64,000 nt of DNA, taken from the NCBI GenBank assembly GCA_965242855.1, contig OZ251509.1:868001-932000 (forward strand), given 5' to 3'. This document shows, one piece after another, positions 8,005 to 16,143 of the stretch. Every line of letters starts with the position of its first letter. Position 1 is the first letter of the stretch. The DNA comes from WTGU01 sp965242855 (GTDB taxonomy: Bacteria; Pseudomonadota; Alphaproteobacteria; UBA828). A program made the translations under genes and the position numbers. Below the pieces are notes generated by a model. That model ran no database searches. It saw only the letters and a program-made list of their open reading frames with translations, and had not been told where the DNA came from.

Positions 8005-9698
8005 GGCGAGGGGTCTCCTGCGGGCGGGCCGCTCCGCGGCGCCCGGCGCACCGCCCGCACGCGGGCGCCGGGGAAGGCGTCGAGAATCTCCCGCACCAGC
8101 GGGTGGCCTTTCGCCGCTTCGTCCGCCGCGGTCGCCGCCTCCCGCGCCCGCTCCTCGAGGGTGGGGCCGCCGCCAGCGTCCGTCAGCGCGATCATCCAGC
8201 GTTCGCCGGTCCACGCCTCGAGTTTGCTCTGAAGCAGGGCCAGCATCTTCCGATTCGGCGACGGGCCGCAATCGATTTCGAGGGTTCCGGCGGCGACGCG
8301 GACGGGGCGTATCGCGGTCTTCAGCCACGCGCCCAAGGTCGGCTCCCGGTGGCTTTCGGCGAGCGCCGCGATCTCCTCGAGCGACGTTGGAGACGGCCGG
8401 CGCGGCGCCGGCGCCGCTTCGGCCGCCGGCGCGGCGGCGACGCTTCCCCGCGGCGCAGGGCCATGCGGGGCCGCATCACCCGCCGCTGCATCGCGCGGGG
8501 TTTCGCGCGGGGTCTCGCCGGCCGCCGCCAGCGCGCCGCCGGGCCCGAGGGCGCGGAGGGCCTCGGCCGGGCTCGGCAGATCGGCGGCGTAGGCGATGCG
8601 CACCAGCGTCATCTCCGCCGCCAGGGCCGGACGCGCGGCCTGGTTGGTCTCCTCCAGCCCCTTGAGCAGCATCTGCCAGGTCCGCGTCAGCACCGGGACG
8701 GTCAACGCCTCGGCCATCGCGCCGCCGCGCGCGCGTTCCGCCTCCGGGACCGCCGGATCGTCGGCCGCGGCGGGCACCAGCTTCAGCCGGGTCAGCCAGT
8801 GGCAGAGCTCCAGCATGTCCTGAAGCAGGACCGACGGTTCCGCGCCGGCGTCGTGGAGTTCCGCGAAGCAGCCCAGCGCGTCCGCGACGGCGCCGCGCAT
8901 CAGCATGTCGAACAGGTCGAACAGGCGCGTCCGGTCGGCCAGCCCCAACATGGCCTGGACGCCTGCTTCGGAAATCCGCGCCCCGGCGTGGGACATCGCC
9001 TGGTCGAGCAGGGAAAGGCCGTCCCGCACCGAGCCGTCGGCCGCCCGGGCGATCAGGGCGAGTGCCGCCGCTTCCGCCTCGGCGCCCTCGGCGGCGGCGA
9101 TTCGCGCGAGGTGCGCGGCGAGCGTCTCCATCTCCACCCGGCGCAGGTCGAAGCGCTGGCAGCGCGACAGGACGGTGACCGGCAGCCGGCGCGCCTCGGT
9201 CGTCGCGAACACGAACTTGACGTGCGCCGGCGGCTCTTCGAGGGTCTTGAGGAGGGCGTTAAAGGCCTGCTTCGACAGCATGTGCACTTCGTCGACGATA
9301 TAGACCTTGTAGCGCGCCGACACCGGGCGGTAGCGCACGCTCTCGATAAGCTCGCGCACGTCGTCGACGCCGGTGCGCGAGGCCGCGTCCATCTCGATCA
9401 CGTCCGCGTGGCGGTCCTCGGCGATGGCGCCGCAGTGTTCGCAGGCCCCGCACGGCTCCGGCGTCGGGCCGCCCTGGCCGTCCGGGCCGACGCAGTTGAG
9501 CGCGCGGGCGAGGATGCGCGCCGTCGACGTCTTGCCGACGCCGCGGACGCCGGTCAGCAGATAGGCATGGGCCAGGCGGTCCGTCGCGATGGCGTTGCCG
9601 AGGGTGCGCACGAGCGCATCCTGGCCGATGAGTCCGGCGAAGTCGGCCGGCCTGTGCTTGCGCGCCAGGACGCGGTAGGCGGCGCCGTCCTCGCTCAT
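8001..9698 (-). CDS. dnaX: DNA polymerase III subunits gamma/tau
   Basis: Clamp-loader ATPase of the replicative polymerase. From the ATG at 9698 it is 565 residues. Walker A is GVRGVGKTS (50-58), followed by the four-cysteine zinc module (CVGPD through CEHC, about 66-88), the DEVHMLSKQAFNALLKTLEEPP Walker B/sensor region, and an alanine/proline-rich linker before the tau C-terminal domain that contacts the alpha subunit. A programmed-frameshift slippery run is not obvious. The open frame continues upstream through ffs, but that part is not protein coding. Confidence 0.96.
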   Translation of the reverse strand: MSEDGAAYRVLARKHRPADFAGLIGQDALVRTLGNAIATDRLAHAYLLTGVRGVGKTSTARILARALNCVGPDGQGGPTPEPCGACEHCGAIAEDRHADVIEMDAASRTGVDDVRELIESVRYRPVSARYKVYIVDEVHMLSKQAFNALLKTLEEPPAHVKFVFATTEARRLPVTVLSRCQRFDLRRVEMETLAAHLARIAAAEGAEAEAAALALIARAADGSVRDGLSLLDQAMSHAGARISEAGVQAMLGLADRTRLFDLFDMLMRGAVADALGCFAELHDAGAEPSVLLQDMLELCHWLTRLKLVPAAADDPAVPEAERARGGAMAEALTVPVLTRTWQMLLKGLEETNQAARPALAAEMTLVRIAYAADLPSPAEALRALGPGGALAAAGETPRETPRDAAAGDAAPHGPAPRGSVAAAPAAEAAPAPRRPSPTSLEEIAALAESHREPTLGAWLKTAIRPVRVAAGTLEIDCGPSPNRKMLALLQSKLEAWTGERWMIALTDAGGGPTLEERAREAATAADEAAKGHPLVREILDAFPGARVRAVRRAPRSGPPAGDPSP

Positions 9699-9723
9699 CG
9701 CTGCTCGTCCCCGGGGCCTGCGG

Positions 9724-9832
9724 GCGCGGCGGGAGGCCGGCGGACGACCCGGCTCGGGCTCGTTACGGCTGCTTCCTTCCGGACCTGACCGGGTTGGCGA
9801 GAGAGCCGTCCGCCACCGGCCTCCCGCGCCCA
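9724..9832 (-). ncRNA. ffs: Signal recognition particle RNA (4.5S, bacterial small type)
   Basis: The minus strand carries the universally conserved SRP tip: GGTCAGGTCCGGAAGGAAGC with the downstream AGCC (about 9769-9791), flanked by matching arms. The outer arm near 9816-9830 (GGCGCGGGAGGCCGG) pairs with 9724-9740, giving one long imperfect hairpin of about 105 nt, the size of alphaproteobacterial SRP RNA. The gene lies 26 bp upstream of dnaX on the same strand. Ends are estimated from the helix and may be off by a few bases. Confidence 0.93.
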
Positions 9833-9875
9833 TCCTAGCAGCTTCCGCCCGGCCGGTCACCGGCGCGGCGGCGGC

Positions 9876-10106
9876 CTATCGCGAAAGTTGCATCAAGCCG
9901 ATGGAGAGGGCAGCGACGGCGACGATGAACGCCGCTAGCCCGAACATGCCGCGCCAGAAGTCCGCGCGGGTTACGAGGGCGCCACGGGCCGCGCGAATGG
10001 CGGCGGCGATGGCTTCAGCCTGGGCTTCGGCGTGGGCGCCCGCGATGCCGGCCGCCTTGCGCTTCCGGGCCGTGGCGAGCGTATCGAACGCCGTGCTATC
10101 CACCAT
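9876..10106 (-). CDS. Small coiled-coil membrane protein (DUF1640/CCDC90-like)
   Basis: From the ATG at 10106 this is a 76-residue protein. It begins with FDTLATARKRKAAGI, then an alanine-rich helix with AEAQAEAIAAAI, then a short linker and LVTRADF, and closes with one membrane segment (about residues 55-73). This pattern matches the DUF1640 family, related to mitochondrial MCUR1/CCDC90, whose bacterial function is unknown. It is much shorter than the longest members. An earlier in-frame start (10220) adds sequence with no family resemblance. Confidence 0.6.
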   Translation of the reverse strand: MVDSTAFDTLATARKRKAAGIAGAHAEAQAEAIAAAIRAARGALVTRADFWRGMFGLAAFIVAVAALSIGLMQLSR

Positions 10107-10351
10107 CGCGCGATGATGCCGGGCGGCGGGCGCCGGCGCAAGGCGGCCGTCGGCTTCAACGGTTGACGCGGCGGCGGTGTTCCGGGATGTCATGCCACGT
10201 CGGCCGGCATCCCGAGCCATGGAGGACTATCACAGGGGACGGATCGGGGAGGCCAAGCCATGAGCCGGGAGAGAACCCATCCGGGCCGGATGCTGCGGGC
10301 CGAGCGCGAGAGAGGTCCCGGCGGCGGCCCCATGACCGTGGGCGACGCCTG

Positions 10352-11098
10352 CTACTCCCTGCTTTCGTTGATGCGCGGGTAGGCGACCTTTCCCCAGGCG
10401 TCGGTGTCCGGGTTCGCGGCGAAGTCGGCGCGCATGATGTCGAGAATCGCCGGCACGAGGGCCGCCATGATGCGGCTGCCGTCCCTGATCTGATCCCGGC
10501 CCCAACCCTCGGCGAAGGTGGTGCCGCCGTGGAAGATCTGGTTGCGCAGCACGTAGAGCCGGCGGAAAACGATTTCGAGAACGCGATCGACGTTGCCGTT
10601 CGCCAGCGCGTTGTTCGCCTGTTGTTTTTCTTTCTCGAATTGTTGTTTCCAACCTCGCTCGCCCGGGACTTCCCGGACCGATTCCCAGAATGGCTTGAAA
10701 ACATATTTGTTGCGCAGAAGGACTCGAACAGGACCGGAATACTTCTTCCATAGAATGTTTCGGATAATTCCTCCCCTGTCCCGTCTCACGATCTCATGGA
10801 AAAATTTTCTAAACTTTTCGTTCTCCTTCTGGTAGGAGGCGCGAGTTCCGTCCTCGATCACCTCGTAGCCATAAGCGGCGTTGAAAGATATCCAGAGGAA
10901 CAGGAATTGTTCGCACGCGAAGCCGATTCCATCGGCGCCATCGCCCGCCTTCTCGCCTTCCCGCGCCGCTCTGTCCGCCCTCGCAAGCCAGCTTGCGGCG
11001 CGCCGCACTCGGTCTTCGTTGTGCTGGCGTTGCGATACGTCGTCGCCGGTCCTTGGCATCGTCCCATGCCCCGCCGGTCTTTTCTCCCCGCGTCCCAT
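10352..11098 (-). CDS. HEPN-like domain protein in AT-richer DNA
   Basis: A 248-residue protein of unknown role. Its C-terminal half has VLRNQIFHGG (about residues 190-199), matching the Rx4H signature of HEPN-fold proteins, which are often RNases in toxin-antitoxin or defence systems; the preceding FLWISFNAAYGYE resembles a family of stand-alone HEPN proteins. The start at 11098 is chosen because AAGGA lies 6 nt upstream; ATG 11059 is an alternative. Codons are clearly AT-richer than neighbours, particularly at 10600-10900, which points to acquisition. No obvious partner gene is adjacent: ffs/dnaX is on one side and divergent nudC on the other. Confidence 0.55.
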   Translation of the reverse strand: MGRGEKRPAGHGTMPRTGDDVSQRQHNEDRVRRAASWLARADRAAREGEKAGDGADGIGFACEQFLFLWISFNAAYGYEVIEDGTRASYQKENEKFRKFFHEIVRRDRGGIIRNILWKKYSGPVRVLLRNKYVFKPFWESVREVPGERGWKQQFEKEKQQANNALANGNVDRVLEIVFRRLYVLRNQIFHGGTTFAEGWGRDQIRDGSRIMAALVPAILDIMRADFAANPDTDAWGKVAYPRINESRE

Positions 11099-11323
11099 AC
11101 CATATCCTTGCACGCGCCGCGCGCAATACGGGCCGGAGGCCGGTAGTGTTCCGGTTTGGAGCAGGGCGCGCCGGGCGAGCGGTCGCGGACGCATGGCGTG
11201 GCGCGGCGAACCTCGAAAATTTCAAATCAGGACCCGACCCGGAGGCCCGCGCACCCCAAGCTGCGCCGGGCGATTCCGCGGGGTGCCTTTGCACCTGGGC
11301 GCCCACCATGCGACCTTCGGGGC

Positions 11324-12274
11324 ATGGCCTCCCTCGCGCGAATCGGCGGGAACGTTCTCTCCGGGATGCCGCTCGACCGGGCCGCCCATTTGCGGGGGGA
11401 CGAGGCGTGGCTCGCGGCCCGCCTGGACGATCCCGCGAGCCGCTTCGTCGCCATCTGGCGGCAGAACGCCGTCATCCGCATGGAGCCGGAGCCGCGCGCG
11501 GCGCTGCACTCCCGCGAGGCCCTGGACGGGCTGCTGAACGAACACGCGGCGCTCTGCCTGCTCGGAATCGAGGCGGGAAACGACGGCGCAGGCGCGGCGC
11601 GCTTCGTCGTGGACCTCTCCCACGTGGAGGCCGGCGCACTGCTCGCCCGCGCGCCGGGCGGCGAAATGATGGACCTGCGGGAATCGGTGCAGATCGTGCC
11701 GGGGGCGGATTCGGCGCTGATCGCCTATGCGCGCGGGCTCACCTATTGGCACAGCCGGCACCGCCATTGCGGCGCCTGCGGCGCGCCCACCGAGCCGCGC
11801 GAGGCCGGGCACCAGCGGCGCTGCGGCAACGACGCCTGCGGGGCGGTGCACTTCCCCCGGACCGATTCCGCGGTCATCGTGCTGGTCCACGATGGCGACG
11901 AGTGCCTGCTCTGCCGCCAGTCGCGCTGGCCGGCGGGGATGCACTCCACGCTCGCCGGCTTCCTCGAGCCCGGCGAGAGCCTGGAGGAGTGCGTCTTCCG
12001 CGAAATCCACGAAGAGAGCGGCGTGCGGGTGGGCGACGTCCGCTACCACTCCTCGCAGCCCTGGCCCTTCCCCGGCACGCTCATGGTCGGGTTCATGGCC
12101 CGCGCGCTCACCCGCGAGATCGCGGTGGACGATACCGAGCTGGAATACGCCCACTGGTACCGCCGCGACGCCCTCGCCGGCCGCGTCGACAGCGACGCAT
12201 TCCGCCTGCCCGGCCGCTATTCGATCTCGCGGCGCCTGATCGAGGACTGGCTGGCGGGCCGTATCCCGCCCTGA
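11324..12274 (+). CDS. nudC: NAD(+)/NADH diphosphatase NudC
   Basis: Nudix hydrolase that splits NAD(H) to NMN(H) and AMP, and decaps NAD-capped RNA in characterised members. From the ATG at 11324 it is 316 residues. It contains the zinc ribbon (CGACG followed by CGNDACG), the Nudix box GFLEPGESLEECVFREIHEE, and SQPWPFPGTLM, the NADH-pyrophosphatase signature (SQPWPFP) that separates NudC from other Nudix enzymes. Its last 58 bp overlap the 3' end of pheA on the opposite strand. Confidence 0.95.
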   Translation: MASLARIGGNVLSGMPLDRAAHLRGDEAWLAARLDDPASRFVAIWRQNAVIRMEPEPRAALHSREALDGLLNEHAALCLLGIEAGNDGAGAARFVVDLSHVEAGALLARAPGGEMMDLRESVQIVPGADSALIAYARGLTYWHSRHRHCGACGAPTEPREAGHQRRCGNDACGAVHFPRTDSAVIVLVHDGDECLLCRQSRWPAGMHSTLAGFLEPGESLEECVFREIHEESGVRVGDVRYHSSQPWPFPGTLMVGFMARALTREIAVDDTELEYAHWYRRDALAGRVDSDAFRLPGRYSISRRLIEDWLAGRIPP

Positions 12275-13173
12275 CCGCGCCCGCGCGGGTGCGCCGCCGC
12301 CTCGCGGCGGTAGGGATGGGCCGGATAGACGCCCATGACGCGGACCTCGCGGGAGAAGAAGCGGAGCTCCTCCAGGGCGCGCTCCAGCGCCGTCCCGGAG
12401 GGGTGGCCGTCGACCTCGGCGAAGAAGACGGTCGCGGCGAAGGTTCCGCCCACCATGTAGCTCTCGAGCTTGGTCATGTTGACGCCGTTGGTGGCGAAGC
12501 CGCCGAGGCATTTGTAGAGCGCCGCCGGCACGTTGCGGACCTCGAACATGAAGGAGGTGACGACCGGCCCGCCGTGGGTGCCGGGATCGACGGGTTCGCG
12601 GGCGAGCACGACGAACCGCGTCGTGTTGTGCGGCTCGTCCTCGACGCCGGCTTCGAGGACGGCGAGCCCGTAGGTCTCGGCGGCCAGCGTCGAGGCGATG
12701 GCGGCCTGGGCCCGGTCCCCCGCCGCCGCCACTTCGGCGGCCGCGCCGGCGGTGTCCGCATGGACGACCGGCGCGAGGCCGAGCCGCTCGATCAGCCTGC
12801 GGCACTGGGCGAGGGCGTGGATGTGCGAGCGAACGGTGGCGAGCCCCTCCGGGGCCGCGCCGGGACAGGCGAGGAGGTTGTGGCGGACGCGCTCGAAATG
12901 CTCGGCCACGATGTGGAGGCCGGATTCAGGCAGCAGCTGGTGGATGTCGGCGACGCGGCCGGCCACCGAATTCTCGATCGGGATCATCGCGCGCGCGGCG
13001 CGGCCTGCGGCGACCGCGGCGAAGGCGTCGCCGAAGGTCTTGCAGGGCAGCACCGTCATCGCCGGGTAGCGCGCCGCGCAGGCGGCCTCGGAATAGGCGC
13101 CGCGCGCGCCCTGGAAGGCGATGGTGTTCGCCGGGTCGCCGTGCGGCTCGATGCGGTCGGCCTGTGCGCTCAC
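12217..13173 (-). CDS. pheA: Prephenate dehydratase
   Basis: Converts prephenate to phenylpyruvate in phenylalanine synthesis. The 318-residue protein has the N-terminal FQGARGAYSE motif, IPIENSVAG, the catalytic/feedback NTTRF motif, and a C-terminal ACT domain beginning around VVTSFMFEVRN with the ESYMVGG phenylalanine-binding motif, so feedback inhibition is likely. The GTG start at 13173 overlaps the kdsB stop as GTGA. The C-terminal 20 or so residues (arginine/serine rich) run antisense inside nudC and are poorly conserved looking. Confidence 0.95.
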   Translation of the reverse strand: MSAQADRIEPHGDPANTIAFQGARGAYSEAACAARYPAMTVLPCKTFGDAFAAVAAGRAARAMIPIENSVAGRVADIHQLLPESGLHIVAEHFERVRHNLLACPGAAPEGLATVRSHIHALAQCRRLIERLGLAPVVHADTAGAAAEVAAAGDRAQAAIASTLAAETYGLAVLEAGVEDEPHNTTRFVVLAREPVDPGTHGGPVVTSFMFEVRNVPAALYKCLGGFATNGVNMTKLESYMVGGTFAATVFFAEVDGHPSGTALERALEELRFFSREVRVMGVYPAHPYRREAAAHPRGRGQGGIRPASQSSIRRREIE

Positions 13174-13967
13174 CCGGACCCCCGGTCGAAAGCACGGCGG
13201 GCGCCGGCGACCAGCGCCCGCGCCCGTTCGAGATGCGCCGGAGTGTCGACGCCGAGGGGAACGGTGTCAACGCGGGCCACGTCGATGCGCAGGCCGCCTT
13301 CGAGCGCGCGGAGCTGCTCGAGGCCTTCGCGGCGCTCCAGGGGGCTCGGCGGCAGGCGGACGAAGCGCGCGAGCGCCGCGCGCCGGTAGGCGTAGAGCCC
13401 GATATGGTGCCAGAGGGGCCCGGCGCCGGCGGGCGCGGGCGCGCGGGTGAAGTAGAGGGCGCGGCCCCGCGCGCCGCCACGCGCCCACGCGACCACCGCC
13501 TTGACCACGCTCGCGTCGTCCCGCTCGGCCGGGTCGGCGCTCTCGGCGGCGAGGGTCCCGATGGCGACGGCGGGGTCGTCCAGCAGCGCCAGGGCGCGGC
13601 GCGGCAGGGCGGGATCGAGGGTCGGCAGGTCGCCTTGCAGGTTGACGACCGCGTCATGCCGGCCGTCCGGGTCCAGCGCCTCCAGCGCTTCGAAGATGCG
13701 GTCGGAGCCGGAGGCGTGCTCCGGGCGGGTCGGGACGGCACGGCGGCCTGCGCGCTCGACCGCCTCCGCGATCTCCCGGTCGGCGCAGGCGACCGCTACG
13801 GGGCCGATCGCCGCGGCCTCGGCGCGCTCCAGGACGCGCACGATCATCGGCTTCCCGGCCACGTCCGCGAGCGGCTTGCCGGGGAGCCGCGTCGCGGCCA
13901 TGCGCGCAGGAATCAGCACCAGCGGGGCGCGCGGCGCGGACGATCGGGTTTCGACGGAGGCGCCCAT
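13170..13967 (-). CDS. kdsB: 3-deoxy-manno-octulosonate cytidylyltransferase
   Basis: Activates Kdo as CMP-Kdo for lipid A core assembly. The 265-residue protein opens with LVLIPARMAATRLPGKPL, the nucleotide-binding loop of the family, and has ACADREIAEAV, HASGSDRI, VNLQGDLP and WHHIGLYAYR. ATG at 13967. It lies upstream of pheA with a 4-bp overlap, a pairing common in alphaproteobacteria, and is divergent from cycM. Its presence supports an LPS-bearing outer membrane. Confidence 0.96.
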   Translation of the reverse strand: MGASVETRSSAPRAPLVLIPARMAATRLPGKPLADVAGKPMIVRVLERAEAAAIGPVAVACADREIAEAVERAGRRAVPTRPEHASGSDRIFEALEALDPDGRHDAVVNLQGDLPTLDPALPRRALALLDDPAVAIGTLAAESADPAERDDASVVKAVVAWARGGARGRALYFTRAPAPAGAGPLWHHIGLYAYRRAALARFVRLPPSPLERREGLEQLRALEGGLRIDVARVDTVPLGVDTPAHLERARALVAGARRAFDRGSG

Positions 13968-14049
13968 GCAGCTCTCCCTGCGCGGCTCGCCCGCGGCGCA
14001 GGGCCCGCCCGAACGGACGGGGCGCGCCGCCGACCTTGCGCGGACTAGG

Positions 14050-14079
14050 TTGGACAGGATCGAACGAGTTGGCTAGTCT
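14050..14079 (+). promoter_or_regulatory. Candidate sigma-70 promoter for cycM
   Basis: TTGGAC at 14050-14055 and TAGTCT at 14074-14079, 18 bp apart, about 50 bp before the cytochrome start in the kdsB-cycM divergent gap. Assigned by eye from consensus only. Confidence 0.4.
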
Positions 14080-14130
14080 CCCGCGCCGTCGGCACCCGGC
14101 GCACCCGTTCCACCCGAAACAGCGGTCGGC

Positions 14131-14700
14131 ATGAACAGCTTCGAGTTGAACAAGCTCTTCGGCGCGGTCCTTTTCGCGGGCCTCGCCGCGATGACGGCGT
14201 GGCTGATCTCCCTCGCGGCCTACGGCAAGTTCGAGCACGGCGCGCACGAACGGACGATCCACTACCGGGTGGCCGGCCTCGAACGGGACGCCCCCGCCCC
14301 CGGCGAGGCGGCCGCGGAAGACGCCGTCGAGGAGAGCGTCCCCCTGGCCACGCTGCTGGCCCACGCGGACGCGGCGAAGGGCCAGAAGACGTTCAAGAAG
14401 TGCGCGGCCTGCCACACCGTGGCGCAAGGCGGTAAGAACAAGATCGGCCCCAATCTCTGGAACGTCGTGAACCGGGCGGTGGCGAGCGTCGAAGGCTTCG
14501 CCTATTCCGAGGCCATGACGGGGCTCGGCGGCGTCTGGGATTTCGCGCGTCTGGACGGCTTCATCGCCGATCCGAAAGGGACGGTCTCCGGCACGAAGAT
14601 GGTCTTCAAGGGCCTCTCGAAAGGGACCGACCGCGCCAACGTCCTCGTCTTCCTCCGCTCCCTCAGCGAGAGCCCGGCGGCGCTTCCCGAGGAAGAATAG
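14131..14700 (+). CDS. cycM: Membrane-anchored c-type cytochrome (CycM-like)
   Basis: A 189-residue class I cytochrome c kept on the periplasmic face by an uncleaved N-terminal helix (about 10-31). Heme is bound at CAACH (91-95) and the sixth ligand is probably M157 in SGTKMVFKGL. The arrangement matches CycM of alphaproteobacteria, which carries electrons from the bc1 complex to aa3 oxidase. An acidic/proline linker (about 50-75) joins anchor to heme domain. A promoter candidate lies just upstream; the gene is convergent with the phosphoesterase. Confidence 0.92.
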   Translation: MNSFELNKLFGAVLFAGLAAMTAWLISLAAYGKFEHGAHERTIHYRVAGLERDAPAPGEAAAEDAVEESVPLATLLAHADAAKGQKTFKKCAACHTVAQGGKNKIGPNLWNVVNRAVASVEGFAYSEAMTGLGGVWDFARLDGFIADPKGTVSGTKMVFKGLSKGTDRANVLVFLRSLSESPAALPEEE

Positions 14701-14721
14701 GCGCGCGCCGGAGCGGCGCGG

Positions 14722-15474
14722 TCACGCCGTCTGGATCAGGCGGTATCTGTCCTCCTCCAGCACTAGGCAGGTGAGCACGCCGGTCGCGAAGGCGCCGGTG
14801 TCGATGCCGATGCGGTTGCGGCGGATCTCGGGCTCCCGGCCGATCGTGTGACCGTGGACGACGACGTGGCCGTGATCCGCGGCCGAGCGCAGAAACGCGC
14901 CGCGGATCCAGAGCAGGTCGTCGAGCGACTGTTCGGCCAGAGGCACGCCCGGCCGGACGCCGGCATGGACGAAGAAATACCCGCCGATCGCCCGGCAGGA
15001 TTCGAGCCCGCGCATGAAGGCGCGATGGGAAGCCGGCAGCGCCGCCGCGAAGGCCGTTTGCAGCGCCATCAGCCGCGCCGGGTCGTCCTCGTCGTGCGCG
15101 GCCTGGATGCCGTAGCTCGCCAGGGTCTCGGCGCCGCCGTAATGGAGCCAGCTCGGCCCGACGGCGATGTCGTCGAGGAAGCGCAGGAACGAGTCTTCGT
15201 GGTTGCCGCGCAGATGGACGCGCTCGAAGGCCGGCAGGGGCCCCTCGATCAGCCAGTCGATGACCCCGCGCGAATCGCGGCCCCTGTCCACGTAGTCGCC
15301 GAGCAGGACCAGGGTCGGGCGGGCGGCGCCGGCCTCCTTCTGCTCCGCGTCGATGGCCGCGATCAACGCGCGCAGGAGGTCGAGCCGGCCATGGACGTCG
15401 CCGATGGCATAGACCCGCCGTCCCTCAGGCAGCCGCCCGGGCGCCTGCCGCCACGGCGAGACGCGCGGCGTCAC
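14722..15474 (-). CDS. Metallophosphoesterase, serine/threonine-phosphatase type
   Basis: A 250-residue cytoplasmic phosphoesterase of the PPP/calcineurin-like family. All metal-site motifs are visible: GDVHGR (25-30), GDYVDRG (59-65), RGNHED (89-94), HAGV (170-173) and HGHT (207-210). It could be a protein phosphatase or a diadenosine-tetraphosphatase-type enzyme; the sequence does not decide. The GTG start at 15474 overlaps the isochorismatase stop as GTGA, so the two form a coupled operon. Confidence 0.9.
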   Translation of the reverse strand: MTPRVSPWRQAPGRLPEGRRVYAIGDVHGRLDLLRALIAAIDAEQKEAGAARPTLVLLGDYVDRGRDSRGVIDWLIEGPLPAFERVHLRGNHEDSFLRFLDDIAVGPSWLHYGGAETLASYGIQAAHDEDDPARLMALQTAFAAALPASHRAFMRGLESCRAIGGYFFVHAGVRPGVPLAEQSLDDLLWIRGAFLRSAADHGHVVVHGHTIGREPEIRRNRIGIDTGAFATGVLTCLVLEEDRYRLIQTA

Positions 15475-16046
15475 TTCACGAGGGCGGAGACGGCCTTGAA
15501 CTCGTCCGTTCCGGCCGCCTCCAGCCATTCGAACAGCACCATCTCGACGGTCACGCAGGAGATACCCATGGCGCGGCAGCGCGCCAGCGCGGCGTCCTTG
15601 CTCGCGGCCCGGCGCGAGCCGCAGGCGTCGACGGCGAGATGGACGGCGCCGCCCCGCGCGTGGAGGGCGGCGGCGGTCTGCAACACGCAGACGTGGCTTT
15701 CGACGCCGCAGAGCACGAGGTGATCGCGGCCTTCCGCCGCCAGCGCGTCGATATGCGCCGTGAAGTCGCGGTTGCGCACCGCGCCGAAGGTGAGCTTGGC
15801 GACGACCGGCGCGTCGTCGGGCAGGCGGCCGGCGATGGCGGGGACGGTCGGCCCCAGGCCCTTCGGATATTGCTCGGTGGCGACGACCGGCACGGCGAGA
15901 GTCCGCGCCGCGTCGATCAGCGCCCCGGCTGCCTTCGCCACCGCCTCGCCGTCCGCGATGGCGGGCATGAGCCGCTCCTGAAGGTCGATCGCGACGAGCG
16001 CCGAGCGTTCCCGCCGCAGCAGCCCGTCGTCCGCCGGAGTCGCCAT
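15471..16046 (-). CDS. Isochorismatase-like cysteine hydrolase
   Basis: A 191-residue hydrolase of the isochorismatase/nicotinamidase fold. The first catalytic Asp is in ALVAIDLQERL, the Lys in VVAKLTFGA, and the nucleophile Cys in CGVESHVCVLQ. Start ATG at 16046. It resembles the YcaC/hydrolase subgroup more than true isochorismatases, and the substrate is unknown. An 83-bp stretch (15669-15751) that covers the catalytic Cys is duplicated 2.1 kb away at 17817-17899. Confidence 0.9.
   Translation of the reverse strand: MATPADDGLLRRERSALVAIDLQERLMPAIADGEAVAKAAGALIDAARTLAVPVVATEQYPKGLGPTVPAIAGRLPDDAPVVAKLTFGAVRNRDFTAHIDALAAEGRDHLVLCGVESHVCVLQTAAALHARGGAVHLAVDACGSRRAASKDAALARCRAMGISCVTVEMVLFEWLEAAGTDEFKAVSALVK
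15669..15751. repeat. 83-bp direct repeat, copy within intact isochorismatase gene
   Basis: Matches 17817-17899 in the same orientation with three mismatches over 83 bp. It contains the codons for the catalytic-Cys motif. The two copies bracket the DprA-like gene and its neighbours. Confidence 0.95.
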
Positions 16047-16143
16047 GCCGCTCCCCTCGCTGCGCCCGCCGCACCGTGGCCCAAGCCGTCCGCCGCCGCA
16101 AGCGGCGTCCTTGGCCGCCTCTCCTCGGATGGCGGGGCGCCGC

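Noticed and set aside
8440..8540. Programmed -1 frameshift site in dnaX
   Set aside because: No A6G or similar slippery heptamer is visible in the linker region, which is GC-rich.
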